This document shows positions 40,841 through 48,604 of a stretch of 64,000 bases of DNA, one piece after another; position 1 is the stretch's first letter; each line of letters opens with the position of its first letter. The translations under genes and the position numbers were made by a program. Source of the stretch: Streptomyces sp. Mut1 (GTDB taxonomy: Bacteria > Actinomycetota > Actinomycetes > Streptomycetales > Streptomycetaceae); assembly GCF_030719295.1 (NCBI RefSeq), contig NZ_CP120997.1, forward strand, positions 5,653,501 through 5,717,500, read 5' to 3'. Under the pieces are notes generated by a model. The model was not told the origin of the DNA. It made no database searches and was given only the letters and a program-made list of their open reading frames with translations.

Positions 40841-41716
40841 GTGCTCCGGAGCATTTCCCTCAAGCCCACCCAGAAGAGACTCACCGTGGCCGGTGTCGTC
40901 GGCACGAGTGCCGCGCTGCTGCTCGGCCTGCTGTCCGGCGGTACCGCGTCGGCGGCGCCCGCCGCGGACCCGGTGCCCTACGGCCAGGGTTACATGGGCG
41001 TCGGCTACATCCAGGACGGCAAGGACTTCAAGCCGGACGCCCGGAAGCTGCACCTCGACGCCCAGGCGGACGCCAACCTCAAGGCGAACCCCGAGGGCAT
41101 CGACGTCTCCGGCTGGCAGGGCGGCATCAACTGGAGCTCGGTCCGCGCCGCGGGCATCGAGTTCTCCTGGATGAAGGCCACCGAGGGCCTGTCGTACAAG
41201 GACTCGACGTTCAGCGCCAACTACCTGGGCGCCTACAACGCCGGCGTGATCCGGGGCGCGTACCACTACGCCCGCCCCGACGTCTCCGGCGGTGCCGCGC
41301 AGGCCGACTTCTTCGCCAGCAACGGCGGCGCCTGGTCCCGCGACAACCTCACGCTCCCCGGCGTGCTGGACATCGAGGGCACCTGCTACGGCTACTCCCA
41401 GGCCGGCATGCAGCAGTGGATCCTCGACTTCTACAACAAGTACAAGGCCCGCACCGGCCGTGACGTCGTGATCTACACCAGCCCCAGCTGGTGGAACACC
41501 TGCACCGGCGGCTGGAGCGGCATGTCCGCCCGCAGCCCCCTGTGGGTCGCGAACTGGACGACCGGTACGCCCAGCATCCCGTCGGGCTTCCCCTTCTACA
41601 CGGTCTGGCAGTACACCTCCACCGGCTCGGTGAGCGGTGTCTCGGGCAACGTTGACCGCGACCGCTTCAGCGGTGACCGCTCCCGTCTGCTGGCCCTGGC
41701 CAACAACACCCCGTGA
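40841..41716 (+). CDS. Secreted GH25 lysozyme (muramidase)
   Basis: 291-aa exported peptidoglycan hydrolase cleaving the MurNAc-GlcNAc bond. A signal peptide (VVGTSAALLLGLLSGGTASA) and a short linker precede the GH25 barrel: GIDVSGWQGGINWSSVRAAGIEFSWMKATEG, RGAYHYARPD, and the acidic pair in LPGVLDIEGTCYG, ending VSGNVDRDRFSGDRSRL. The start is GTG 40841, with AGGAGG at 40830-40835. Followed by a strong terminator and then a NagZ-like gene, suggesting a wall-recycling or predatory function. Confidence 0.94.
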   Translation: MLRSISLKPTQKRLTVAGVVGTSAALLLGLLSGGTASAAPAADPVPYGQGYMGVGYIQDGKDFKPDARKLHLDAQADANLKANPEGIDVSGWQGGINWSSVRAAGIEFSWMKATEGLSYKDSTFSANYLGAYNAGVIRGAYHYARPDVSGGAAQADFFASNGGAWSRDNLTLPGVLDIEGTCYGYSQAGMQQWILDFYNKYKARTGRDVVIYTSPSWWNTCTGGWSGMSARSPLWVANWTTGTPSIPSGFPFYTVWQYTSTGSVSGVSGNVDRDRFSGDRSRLLALANNTP

Positions 41717-41774
41717 CGGTGGGTGCCTGAACTGCTCGCCCCCCTCCCCGGGCGTGGCCTCTGAATGAGGGGTA

Positions 41775-41819
41775 CGCGGGCCGGAGCGGCCTTACCCGGC
41801 TGCTCCGGCCCGCGTTTTT
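41775..41819 (+). terminator. Terminator after the lysozyme gene
   Basis: Perfect 13-bp arms (41775-41787 with 41802-41814), a 14-nt loop and TTTTT at 41815-41819. It occupies the first part of the 316-nt gap before the NagZ-like gene; the rest is hairpin copy C. Confidence 0.9.
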
Positions 41820-41833
41820 CGTCCCCCGGCCCT

Positions 41834-41998
41834 CGGGCCTGTCCGGCGGATCTTCGCGGGCCCACGACGCCTGGCACGCACTCTCGCCGCACGCCCGAAT
41901 CACCCAAGTACGTCCAGTACGAGGGCGATCCGGGTGCACGCCGAGAGCACGCACCAGACGCCGCGGGCTGATCCACGAAGATCCGCCGGACAGGCCCG
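41834..41998. repeat. CCTGTC-type long hairpin, copy C
   Basis: A 165-bp element. Terminal arms of 23 bp are perfect (41834-41856 with 41976-41998). The interior is homologous to copy B in reverse orientation, with CAAGTACGTCCAGTACGAGG at the tip. Past the shared CCTGTC the arm sequence (CGGCGGATCTTCG) is unrelated to copy B yet still perfectly paired. It ends 34 nt before the NagZ-like start. Confidence 0.85.
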
Positions 41999-42032
41999 CC
42001 CCGTTCCACGACCGTTCACGAAGGAGCACCAC

Positions 42033-43160
42033 ATGACATCCCCCCTCAGCAGGCGCGGCGCCCTCATCGCCGGGGCCGCGGCCCTGGCCGCCGGGCTGGG
42101 ACCGGCGGCCTCCGGCGCCGCCGCGCGCGCCCCCGAGATCATGCGTCCCCGCTTCTCCGCCCTGTCCCCGCAGCAGCGCGCCGGGCAGTGCGTCATCCAC
42201 TCCTACCCCGGCCTCACCCCGCCCGCCTCCCTGATGAAGGCCATCAAGGAGGGCCGTACCGCCGGGGTGATCTTCTTCGGCGAGAACATCGAGAGCCTGA
42301 GCCAGATCGAGAGCGTCATCAACCAGATGAACGCGGCCCACGCCTCGTCCCCCGTCACGGCTCCGCTCCTGCTCATGACGGACCAGGAGGGCGGCATGAT
42401 CCGCCGCCTGCCCGGCGAGCCCGTCATGTCCGCCAAGGACGTCGGCGCCTCCGCCGACCCGCACCAGTGGGCCGACTTCACCGGCAGCGGCGCGGGCCTG
42501 AACCTCGCGGGCATCGGCATGAACGTCAACCTCGCACCGGTCCTGGACGTCTACCGCAAGAACGGCGACTTCACCGACCAGTACGAGCGGTCCTACAGCA
42601 ACTCCGCCGCCGAGGTGGCCAGTTGCGGCAAGACCTTCATCACCGCCCAGCAGGCCGTCGGCGTCGCCGCCACCGCCAAGCACTTCCCGGGCCTCGGCCC
42701 GGCCACCGCGAGCCAGAACACGGACCTGCGGCCCGTCACCATCACCACGTCCGCCGCCACCCTGCGCAGCGTGGACGAGGCGCCGTACAAGGACGCCATA
42801 GCCGCCGGCACGAAGCTCGTCATGCTGTCCTGGGCCATCTACACCGCGCTGGACTCCAGCCGCCCGGCCGGTCTCTCCCCGACGGTCATCGGTGAGCTGC
42901 GCAACCGCCTCGGCTACACCGGGGTCACCATCACCGACGCGCTGGAGGCGGGCGCCCTGACGTCCTTCGGCAGCACCTCGCAGGTCGCCGTCAAGGCCGC
43001 CGCCGCGGGCATGGACCTGCTGCTCTGCTCCTCGCGCAGTGTCGCCCAGGGGGACGAGGCGGTGACCGCCCTGAGCGACGCGCTGGGAACCGGGGCGCTC
43101 GACGCCGCGGCGTTCGAAGCCGCCGCGGCGCGCGTCAACGCCCTGCGCGCGGGCCTGTAA
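42033..43160 (+). CDS. Tat-exported GH3 beta-N-acetylhexosaminidase (NagZ-like)
   Basis: 375-aa GH3 enzyme of the NagZ type (single barrel domain). A twin-arginine signal (SRRGALIAGAAALAAG) is followed by LLMTDQEGGMIRRLPG, NVNLAPVLDVYRKNGDF, AKHFPGLGPA and the nucleophile Asp in VTITDALEAGAL. The general-base His loop of classical NagZ (H in a KHFPGHG-DS segment) reads KHFPGLGPATAS, so catalysis may differ. AAGGAG at 42021-42026 precedes ATG 42033. It probably acts on GlcNAc-containing fragments outside the membrane, complementing the adjacent lysozyme. Confidence 0.88.
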   Translation: MTSPLSRRGALIAGAAALAAGLGPAASGAAARAPEIMRPRFSALSPQQRAGQCVIHSYPGLTPPASLMKAIKEGRTAGVIFFGENIESLSQIESVINQMNAAHASSPVTAPLLLMTDQEGGMIRRLPGEPVMSAKDVGASADPHQWADFTGSGAGLNLAGIGMNVNLAPVLDVYRKNGDFTDQYERSYSNSAAEVASCGKTFITAQQAVGVAATAKHFPGLGPATASQNTDLRPVTITTSAATLRSVDEAPYKDAIAAGTKLVMLSWAIYTALDSSRPAGLSPTVIGELRNRLGYTGVTITDALEAGALTSFGSTSQVAVKAAAAGMDLLLCSSRSVAQGDEAVTALSDALGTGALDAAAFEAAAARVNALRAGL

Positions 43161-43472
43161 CTAGACGCTCGCCCGGAGGAAGGCGGCCCAGGCGTGCGGC
43201 GGGACGGTGAGAACCGGCCCGTCGCTCACCTTGGAGTCCCGCACGTGCACGGCGGCGGGGTGCGCGGCGACCTCTACGCAGTCGCCGCCCTGGCTGCTGC
43301 TGTGGCTGGACTTGCGCCAGTCGTAGGCGACTTCGATGCAGTTGCCGCCCTCGCTGGCGCTGTAGCTGGACTTGTGCCAGTCGTAGGCGACTTCGATGCA
43401 GTCGCCGCCCTCGCTGCCGCTGTAGCTTGACTTGAACCAACTGAGTCCGGTGGCGTGTGCTGCGCGAGTCAT
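43161..43472 (-). CDS. DUF397 protein with a triplicated motif
   Basis: 103 residues. DUF397 proteins normally carry one W-x-KSSYS-x3-G-x-C-VEVA motif. Here it occurs three times in tandem (WFKSSYSGSEGGDCIEVAYD, WHKSSYSASEGGNCIEVAYD, WRKSSHSSSQGGDCVEVAAH), followed by the usual VHVRDSK and F/W-containing C-terminus. ATG 43472 overlaps the stop of the XRE regulator gene (ATGA), the standard pairing for this family. It abuts the NagZ-like stop. DUF397 proteins act with their XRE partners in streptomycete development; the exact role is unsettled. Confidence 0.92.
   Translation of the reverse strand: MTRAAHATGLSWFKSSYSGSEGGDCIEVAYDWHKSSYSASEGGNCIEVAYDWRKSSHSSSQGGDCVEVAAHPAAVHVRDSKVSDGPVLTVPPHAWAAFLRASV
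43260..43439 (-). repeat. Three tandem 60-bp repeats in the DUF397 gene
   Basis: Units at 43439-43380, 43379-43320 and 43319-43260 (minus strand), each encoding 20 residues. The first two are nearly identical at DNA level; the third is more diverged. A recent in-frame tandem duplication is the simplest explanation. Confidence 0.85.
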
Positions 43473-44299
43473 CTCTCTCCAAGCAGGTCATCCAGTAGGC
43501 GAATGCTCTCCTCGGGCGAGAGCGCCTGCGACCGGAGCATCCCACATTTCTGCTGGAAGACGCTGACCTCATCCGGGTCATCGACCAGGAAGCTCACGCG
43601 CTGGCCTTCGATATAAGCCAGTTGATCGTGATCGGGGGTCTCCAGCAGAACCATCGGGCCGTCGAGGGCCGCGTGGGTCTGGCGCGCTGTCGGCACGATC
43701 TGGATGCTGACAAAGGGGAGTCGGGCGTACTCGCGCAGGCACCTGATCTGCTCACGCAGGACCTCGGGCCCTCCCAGCGGCCGGTGCAGTACCACCTCCT
43801 CGATGAGGAAGGTCAGCATCGGTCGGGGCTTGCGCTCCAGGAGAGCCCGCCGGTTCAGCCGGTTGGCCACTCGCTCGTCCAACTCTTCTGCCTCAAGAGG
43901 AGGGTAGAGAGAGTCGAAGACCGCCCGTGCGTAGTCCTCGGTCTGAAGAAGCCCAGGCACAACCTGGTTCTGGTACGACAGCAGGCTCACCGCCTCCTGC
44001 TCGTACTCCACGAAGTCCTGGACGAACGCCGGGAACCGCTCCTTCTCCGGCACCTTCTCCACGGCAACCTTCAACGCGCCCTTGGTTTCGAGTAGTTCGT
44101 CCAACATGATGGCGAAGTCCAGCTGGAGCGGTCGCCGGCCCTGCTCGATGGAAGCGATCGTGTCGTCGCTGACGCAGCACCGCTCGGCGAGGGACGCCTG
44201 CGTCATCCCGGCCGCCTTGCGGAACATGGCCAGTTGGGCACCGATCAGATGCCACGACGTCACGCGCTTCGTCTTCTTCTGCTGCTTCGCCTGTTGCAT
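43469..44299 (-). CDS. XRE family regulator with DUF5753 sensor domain
   Basis: 276 residues. The N-terminal helix-turn-helix (about 17-75: IGAQLAMFRKAAGMTQASLAERCCVSDDTIASIEQGRRP) is followed by the DUF5753 domain (about 90-270: VVPGLLQTEDYARAVF, ERKPRPMLTFLIEEVVLHRPLGG, AYIEGQ). This is the common streptomycete XRE regulator that is encoded with a DUF397 protein and divergent from an ATP-binding protein. ATG 44299 is preceded by GGGAGAGGGA. Confidence 0.94.
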   Translation of the reverse strand: MQQAKQQKKTKRVTSWHLIGAQLAMFRKAAGMTQASLAERCCVSDDTIASIEQGRRPLQLDFAIMLDELLETKGALKVAVEKVPEKERFPAFVQDFVEYEQEAVSLLSYQNQVVPGLLQTEDYARAVFDSLYPPLEAEELDERVANRLNRRALLERKPRPMLTFLIEEVVLHRPLGGPEVLREQIRCLREYARLPFVSIQIVPTARQTHAALDGPMVLLETPDHDQLAYIEGQRVSFLVDDPDEVSVFQQKCGMLRSQALSPEESIRLLDDLLGER

Positions 44300-44342
44300 G
44301 CAGTCCCTCTCCCCGTTCGGGCTTCCCGATGACCCGTCAGCC

Positions 44343-44394
44343 GTCGTACATCGACTCCGTACGACCTGACTCCCTGCATAACCGTAGTGACGGT
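44343..44394. promoter_or_regulatory. Inverted repeats in the XRE / ATP-binding protein divergent region
   Basis: GTCGTAC (44343-44349) pairs with GTACGAC (44359-44365), and ACCGT (44381-44385) with ACGGT (44390-44394), all within the 111-nt region between the divergent starts. Candidate binding sites of the XRE regulator. Confidence 0.45.
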
Positions 44395-44410
44395 ATGTGA
44401 CCTTCGTCTC

Positions 44411-44878
44411 ATGAACGAAACAACTCAACTCCCCGACTTCCGCGAGGCCTTCTACCGGCGTGAGCGCAGGTCGGTGCCGCTCGTACGGAAGTTCGTCCGG
44501 AAGGCGCTGGTCGACTGGGCGTGCGAGGAGTACAAGGTGTGCGCGGACGATGTGCTGCTCTGTGTGAGCGAACTCGCGACCAACGCGCTCGTGCACGGCG
44601 TGCCGCCGGGGCGCGGGTTCAAGCTGTTCCTGTACTGGGAGCAGGGCACCGGCCGGCTCCGCGTCGAGCTGCATGACAGCGGGGACGGCGAGGTGCCGGA
44701 GGCCGTGCCGTGCCCCGAGCCGACCGCCGAGGGCGGGCGCGGGCTGATGCTGGTGGCGGCGCTGTCCGAGCGCTGGGGGGTCGGGGAGCGCAACCCGGGC
44801 AAGATCGTCTGGTGCGAGTTTGCCGCACCGGCAAGGATGTTTGCCGAGGCGTCGGGCGGAGCGCACCATCTCCCGTAG
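44411..44878 (+). CDS. ATP-binding (HATPase_c, RsbW-like) protein
   Basis: 155-aa single-domain GHKL ATPase of the anti-sigma-factor/kinase type: N box CVSELATNALVHG, G1 box LHDSGDGEVP, G2 box EGGRGLMLVAALSERWG. Such genes lie divergent to XRE-DUF397 pairs in streptomycetes, and the family may phosphorylate or sequester a partner protein. GTG 44387 is also in frame (163 aa); neither start has a strong ribosome site. The oxidoreductase-methyltransferase gene starts 14 nt downstream. Confidence 0.88.
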   Translation: MNETTQLPDFREAFYRRERRSVPLVRKFVRKALVDWACEEYKVCADDVLLCVSELATNALVHGVPPGRGFKLFLYWEQGTGRLRVELHDSGDGEVPEAVPCPEPTAEGGRGLMLVAALSERWGVGERNPGKIVWCEFAAPARMFAEASGGAHHLP

Positions 44879-44892
44879 ATGGAGGTGTGCGC

Positions 44893-46467
44893 ATGAGCGA
44901 CATGACGCAGATGTACGACGTGGTGGTCATCGGCGGCGGGGCCGCCGGTCTGAGCGGGGCGCTGGCCCTGGCGCGGGCCCGGCGGTCGGTGCTGGTGATC
45001 GACTCGGGCAGGCCGCGCAACGCGCCCGCGTCCCACGTGCACAACTACCTGGGCCGCGAGGGCACGCCGCCCTCCGCGCTCCTGGCGACCGGCCGGGACG
45101 AGGTGACCGGGTACGGGGGCGAGATCGTGGAGGGCGAGGTCACGGTGGCCGAGCGGCTGCCGGAGGGGGCCGGGTTCCGGGTCGTACGGGGGGACGGGAC
45201 GGCCGTGACGGCGCGCCGGCTGCTCGTCACGACGGGGCTGGTGGACGAGCTGCCGCCGATCCCCGGGCTGGCCGGGCGCTGGGGCCACGAGGTGCTGCAC
45301 TGCCCGTACTGCCACGGCTGGGAGGTCAGGGACTCGGCGATCGGGATCGTGGCGTCGAGTCCGATGGCCGTGCACCAGGCGCTGCTGTGGCGGCAGTGGA
45401 GCGACGACGTCACGCTCTTCCCGCACCAGGGGCCTGAGCCCACCGACGAGGAGTACGAGCAGCTGGCCGCGCGCGGCATCGCGGTGGTGGACGGCGAGGT
45501 GACCGGTGTGGAGGTGAGTGGCGACCGGCTGACCGGGGTACGACTGGCGGGCGGCCGGGTCGTGGCGCGGGACGCGGTGGTCGTACAGCCGCGGTTCACC
45601 GCGCGTTCCGGCGTACTCGAAGGCCTCGGGCTGCGGCCGGCCCCGCTGGAGATGGGCGGGCACACCCTCGGCTCGTACATCGAGGCCGACCCGATGGGCG
45701 CGACGGACGTGCCCGGGGTGTGGGTGGCCGGCAATGTGGCGAGCCTGATGGAGCAGGTCATCGGCTCGGCGGCGGCCGGGATGAAGGCGGGCTCGGCGAT
45801 CAACGGGGACCTCGTCATGGAGGACACCCGGCGGGCGGTCGACGCGCGCAACGCGCCCTCCGACGCGGAGATGTGGGACAACCGCTACCGCGAGAGCCAC
45901 CGCATCTGGAGCGGCAGGCCGAACACCGTGCTGGTCCGCGAGACCGAGGACCTGAAGCCCGGCCGGGCGCTGGACCTCGGGTGCGGGGAGGGGGCCGACG
46001 CGGTGTGGCTGGCCCGGCAGGGCTGGCAGGTCACCGCCACGGACATCTCACGCGTCGCGCTGGCACGGGCCGCCGAGCACGCGGCCGAGGCCGAGGTCTC
46101 CGAGCGGATCGACTGGCAGTTCCACGACCTGGGGGCCTCGTTCCCCGAAGGAGCGTACGACCTGGTCTCGGCGCAGTTCCTGCACTCCATGGGCGACCTG
46201 CCGCGCGAACGGATCCTGCGCCGGGCCGCGCGGGCGGTCGCGCCCGGGGGCGTACTCCTGATCGTCGGGCACGCGGGCTTCCCGCCGTGGGACCACCACC
46301 ACGCGGAGATGGAGCTGCCGACCACCGATGAGGTGCTGGCCTCGCTCGAACTGCCGGAAGGGGAGTGGGAGGTGCTGCTCAGCGCGGAGCACGAGCGGGT
46401 CCAGAACGACCCGGACGGCAACCCCGTCACCCGTACCGACAACGCGCTGAAGGTCCGGCGCCTGTGA
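44893..46467 (+). CDS. Fused thioredoxin reductase-like oxidoreductase and SAM methyltransferase
   Basis: 524-aa two-domain protein. Residues 1 to about 312 form an FAD/NAD(P) disulphide oxidoreductase: GGGAAG at 14-19, a redox pair in HCPYCHGWE (C137, C140), and the C-terminal FAD motif ATDVPGVWVAGNVA. Residues about 325-524 form a class I methyltransferase: DLGCGEGAD at 361-369, then FHDLGASFPEGAYDLVSAQFLHSM. The CPYC pair places the first half with small thioredoxin reductase-like enzymes such as those making disulphides in natural products. The ribosome site GGAGGTG (44881-44887) precedes ATG 44893. Confidence 0.93.
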   Translation: MSDMTQMYDVVVIGGGAAGLSGALALARARRSVLVIDSGRPRNAPASHVHNYLGREGTPPSALLATGRDEVTGYGGEIVEGEVTVAERLPEGAGFRVVRGDGTAVTARRLLVTTGLVDELPPIPGLAGRWGHEVLHCPYCHGWEVRDSAIGIVASSPMAVHQALLWRQWSDDVTLFPHQGPEPTDEEYEQLAARGIAVVDGEVTGVEVSGDRLTGVRLAGGRVVARDAVVVQPRFTARSGVLEGLGLRPAPLEMGGHTLGSYIEADPMGATDVPGVWVAGNVASLMEQVIGSAAAGMKAGSAINGDLVMEDTRRAVDARNAPSDAEMWDNRYRESHRIWSGRPNTVLVRETEDLKPGRALDLGCGEGADAVWLARQGWQVTATDISRVALARAAEHAAEAEVSERIDWQFHDLGASFPEGAYDLVSAQFLHSMGDLPRERILRRAARAVAPGGVLLIVGHAGFPPWDHHHAEMELPTTDEVLASLELPEGEWEVLLSAEHERVQNDPDGNPVTRTDNALKVRRL

Positions 46468-46472
46468 CCTCG

Positions 46473-46509
46473 GAAGCCGTATAGGGCGCACCCTGTCCTA
46501 TACGGCTTC
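46473..46509. terminator. Inverted repeat between fusion gene and DinB gene
   Basis: Perfect 13-bp arms GAAGCCGTATAGG (46473-46485) and CCTATACGGCTTC (46497-46509) with an 11-nt loop, 5 nt after one stop and 47 nt before the next start. It could be a terminator or, given the AT-containing TATAGG/CCTATA core, an operator. Confidence 0.6.
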
Positions 46510-46555
46510 TAACGTCGTCCTCGAAGGCGGAACGAGAACGACGAAGGGCAGATCC

Positions 46556-47113
46556 ATGAGCGACACCGCGACGGACACCAGCGCGACGGCCACCACGCCC
46601 GACCTGGACGGTGAGCGTGCCGAATTGCTGGAGGCGCTGACCAAGCAGCGGCACTTCCTGCGGTTCACCGCCCGCGATCTGACGGACGAACAGGCCGGGC
46701 AGCGGACCACGGCGAGCGCGCTGTGTGTGGGCGGGCTCATCAAGCACGTCACGGAGGCCGAGCAGACCTGGGCCGACTTCATCGTGGAAGGGCCGTCGAG
46801 CATGCCCGACTTCACCGCGATGACGGAGGCCGACTTCGCGAAGCGGGTCGCATCATTCGCGATGCAGCCCGGGGAGACCCTGGCAGGCGTGCTGGACGCC
46901 TACGCCGAGGTGGCCGGCCGTACCGACGGACTGATCGCCACGCTGCCCGACCTGGGCGTCACGCACGCCCTGCCGAAGGCTCCCTGGTTCGACGGGGACG
47001 CGCGGTGGTCGGCCCGCCGGGTCCTGCTGCACGTGCTGGCGGAGACCGCGCAGCACGCGGGGCACGCCGACATCATCCGTGAGTCGCTGGACGGTGCCCA
47101 GAGCATGGCCTGA
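46556..47113 (+). CDS. DinB family (DUF664-like) protein
   Basis: 185-aa four-helix-bundle protein. The DinB-type histidines are visible in GGLIKHVTEAEQTWADF and LLHVLAETAQHAGHADIIRESL, with the signature WSARRVLLHVLAETAQHAGH of the actinobacterial mycothiol-dependent group. It probably catalyses thiol transfer or isomerisation with mycothiol; the substrate is unknown. A Thr/Ala-rich N-terminal extension (about 15 residues) precedes the domain. It is convergent with the YceI gene. Confidence 0.9.
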   Translation: MSDTATDTSATATTPDLDGERAELLEALTKQRHFLRFTARDLTDEQAGQRTTASALCVGGLIKHVTEAEQTWADFIVEGPSSMPDFTAMTEADFAKRVASFAMQPGETLAGVLDAYAEVAGRTDGLIATLPDLGVTHALPKAPWFDGDARWSARRVLLHVLAETAQHAGHADIIRESLDGAQSMA

Positions 47114-47124
47114 CCCGCGACACG

Positions 47125-47175
47125 CCGAGCGCCCGCCGTCCTCCCCGGAAAGGGGCGGGCGGCGGGCGCGCTCGG
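47125..47175. terminator. Bidirectional terminator between DinB and YceI genes
   Basis: CCGAGCGCCCGCC (47125-47137) pairs with GGCGGGCGCGCTCGG (47161-47175), with two unpaired bases. Confidence 0.7.
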
Positions 47176-47195
47176 TCGGGGGAGACCCGCAGGGA

Positions 47196-47807
47196 TCAGG
47201 CGGCGGCCTTGATCGCGGAGATGTCGAAGTTCAGCTTCACCTTGTCGCTGACCATCACACCGCCGGTCTCCAGCGCCGCGTTCCAGGTCAGGCCCCAGTC
47301 GGAGCGCAGGATCTCGGTGCTGCCCTCGAAGCCGACGCGCTCGTTGCCGTAGACGTCGGTGGCGGAGCCGTTGAACTCCAGGTCGATGGAGAGCGGGCGG
47401 CTCACATCCTTGATGGTGAGGTCGCCGGTGACGCGGTACTTGTCGCCGCCGAGCTGCTCGGCGGAGGTCGAGCGGAACGTCATCAGGGGGAACTTCTCGG
47501 CGTCGAAGAAGTCGCCGCTGACCAGGTGGGCGTCGCGGTCCGCGATGCCCGTGTCGACGCTGGCGATCTTCACGTCGATGGAGGCGGCCGAACCGGCCGG
47601 GTCGGTGCCGTCCAGCTTCAGGGAACCCTCGTGCTCACCGAAGGAACCGCGGACGTTGGTGACCATGGCGTGGCGCACGGTGAAGCCGATGCTGCTGTGG
47701 GCCGGGTCGATCGTGTACTCACCCGTGAGGGCGGCCAGGGCGGGGTCGACGTCGACCGTGGTCGTGGCGGTCGCGGTGTCGTTGGACTTGCGGTTGAACA
47801 GAGCCAT
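47196..47807 (-). CDS. YceI family protein
   Basis: 203-aa lipocalin-like beta-barrel protein expected to bind isoprenoid or other lipophilic ligands. The family core is present: GEYTIDPAHSSIGFTVRHAMVTNVRGSF, HLVSGDFFDAEKFPLMTFRST, DLTIKDVSRPLSIDLEFNG and WGLTWNAALETGGVMVSDKVKLNFDISA. There is no signal peptide, as usual for the cytoplasmic streptomycete form. The start ATG 47807 follows GAGGAGG. Two copies of a similar AT-rich 16-bp site precede it. Confidence 0.94.
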   Translation of the reverse strand: MALFNRKSNDTATATTTVDVDPALAALTGEYTIDPAHSSIGFTVRHAMVTNVRGSFGEHEGSLKLDGTDPAGSAASIDVKIASVDTGIADRDAHLVSGDFFDAEKFPLMTFRSTSAEQLGGDKYRVTGDLTIKDVSRPLSIDLEFNGSATDVYGNERVGFEGSTEILRSDWGLTWNAALETGGVMVSDKVKLNFDISAIKAAA

Positions 47808-47850
47808 GGCTCCTCCTCGGGGACGGGGTCGAGCGGCGGGCCCGACTTGT

Positions 47851-47903
47851 TGTTTAACCTTCAACGAGATTCACTGTAGACCCATATTGTTCAAAGTTCA
47901 ACA
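47851..47903. promoter_or_regulatory. Paired AT-rich sites upstream of the YceI gene
   Basis: TGTTTAACCTTCAACG (47851-47866) and TGTTCAAAGTTCAACA (47888-47903) share the pattern TGTTYAAMSTTCAACR, 37 bp apart, and the second is quasi-palindromic. They lie 44-96 bp upstream of the start in otherwise GC-rich DNA. The type suggests a MarR-like repressor; YceI genes are often so controlled. Confidence 0.55.
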
Positions 47904-48033
47904 TCTGCGATCCGGATCGGTACGTCCGCGCCCGTCTGTTCACCCCGCCGTTACGTCGCACCCCCTGGTGACGCGCGTAGAACTCGGGCACTATCTCCCT
48001 GACAGGATTGTCATGAACAGGAGGAGACCCCCC

Positions 48034-48573
48034 ATGGTGTTCCGCGCCCCCCACGTGTCCCGGATGACGCTGCGCCCCGCCCTGACCGCCCTCGCCCTCG
48101 TTCTCGGCGTCCTCTTCGCCCCCGGCATCGGCGTCGTCAGCGGTACGACGGACGCCTACGCCGTCACCAAGCTCACCCACAGCCAGGCGACCGCGCGCTT
48201 CAGCTCGTCCGGCGTGGGCTGGACCTCCTCAGGCGGCTGTTCCAACCGCAACGTCTCCACATGCACCTCCTTCGACCAGCTCAACCTGCCGAGCGCCCAG
48301 GGAGCCCAGACCCTCAAGAGCGCCTCGGGCTGCGCGCTCACCATCACCGGGGGCACCGAGACCGGGCACGCCAGCGGCACGTACTCGCACTGGAACGGCT
48401 ACAAGCTCGACTTCAGCAAGACCACCTGCGTCACCAACTACATCAAGGGCCACTTCACCTACATCGGCCTGCGCGGTGACGGGGCGGCCCAGTACAAGTC
48501 GGGCTCCGGCAACATCTACGCCGACGAGGGCAACCACTGGGACACGACGTTCTACAACTGCGGCGGCTGCTGA
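48034..48573 (+). CDS. Secreted M15-like peptidase or peptidoglycan-binding protein
   Basis: 179 residues with a signal peptide (about 1-43). The mature domain shows the zinc layout of M15 D-Ala-D-Ala/endolysin peptidases: H119 and D126 in SHWNGYKLD (HxxGxxxD) and E165/H168 in DEGNHWD (ExxHW). Six cysteines (69, 77, 100, 132, 176, 179) suggest three disulphides. It lacks a separate binding domain. ATG 48034 is preferred because AGGAGGAG (48019-48026) precedes it; ATG 48013 is in frame. It is 31 nt from the next secreted protein gene. Confidence 0.75.
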   Translation: MVFRAPHVSRMTLRPALTALALVLGVLFAPGIGVVSGTTDAYAVTKLTHSQATARFSSSGVGWTSSGGCSNRNVSTCTSFDQLNLPSAQGAQTLKSASGCALTITGGTETGHASGTYSHWNGYKLDFSKTTCVTNYIKGHFTYIGLRGDGAAQYKSGSGNIYADEGNHWDTTFYNCGGC

Positions 48574-48604
48574 GCCGCGTAGCCCCCTCCCCACAGGAGC
48601 TGCC

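Noticed and set aside
41834-41998. Hairpin copy C as a riboswitch for the NagZ-like gene
   Set aside because: The same interior occurs in inverted orientation at copy B next to an unrelated gene, and the perfect long stem is unlike a ligand-binding RNA.
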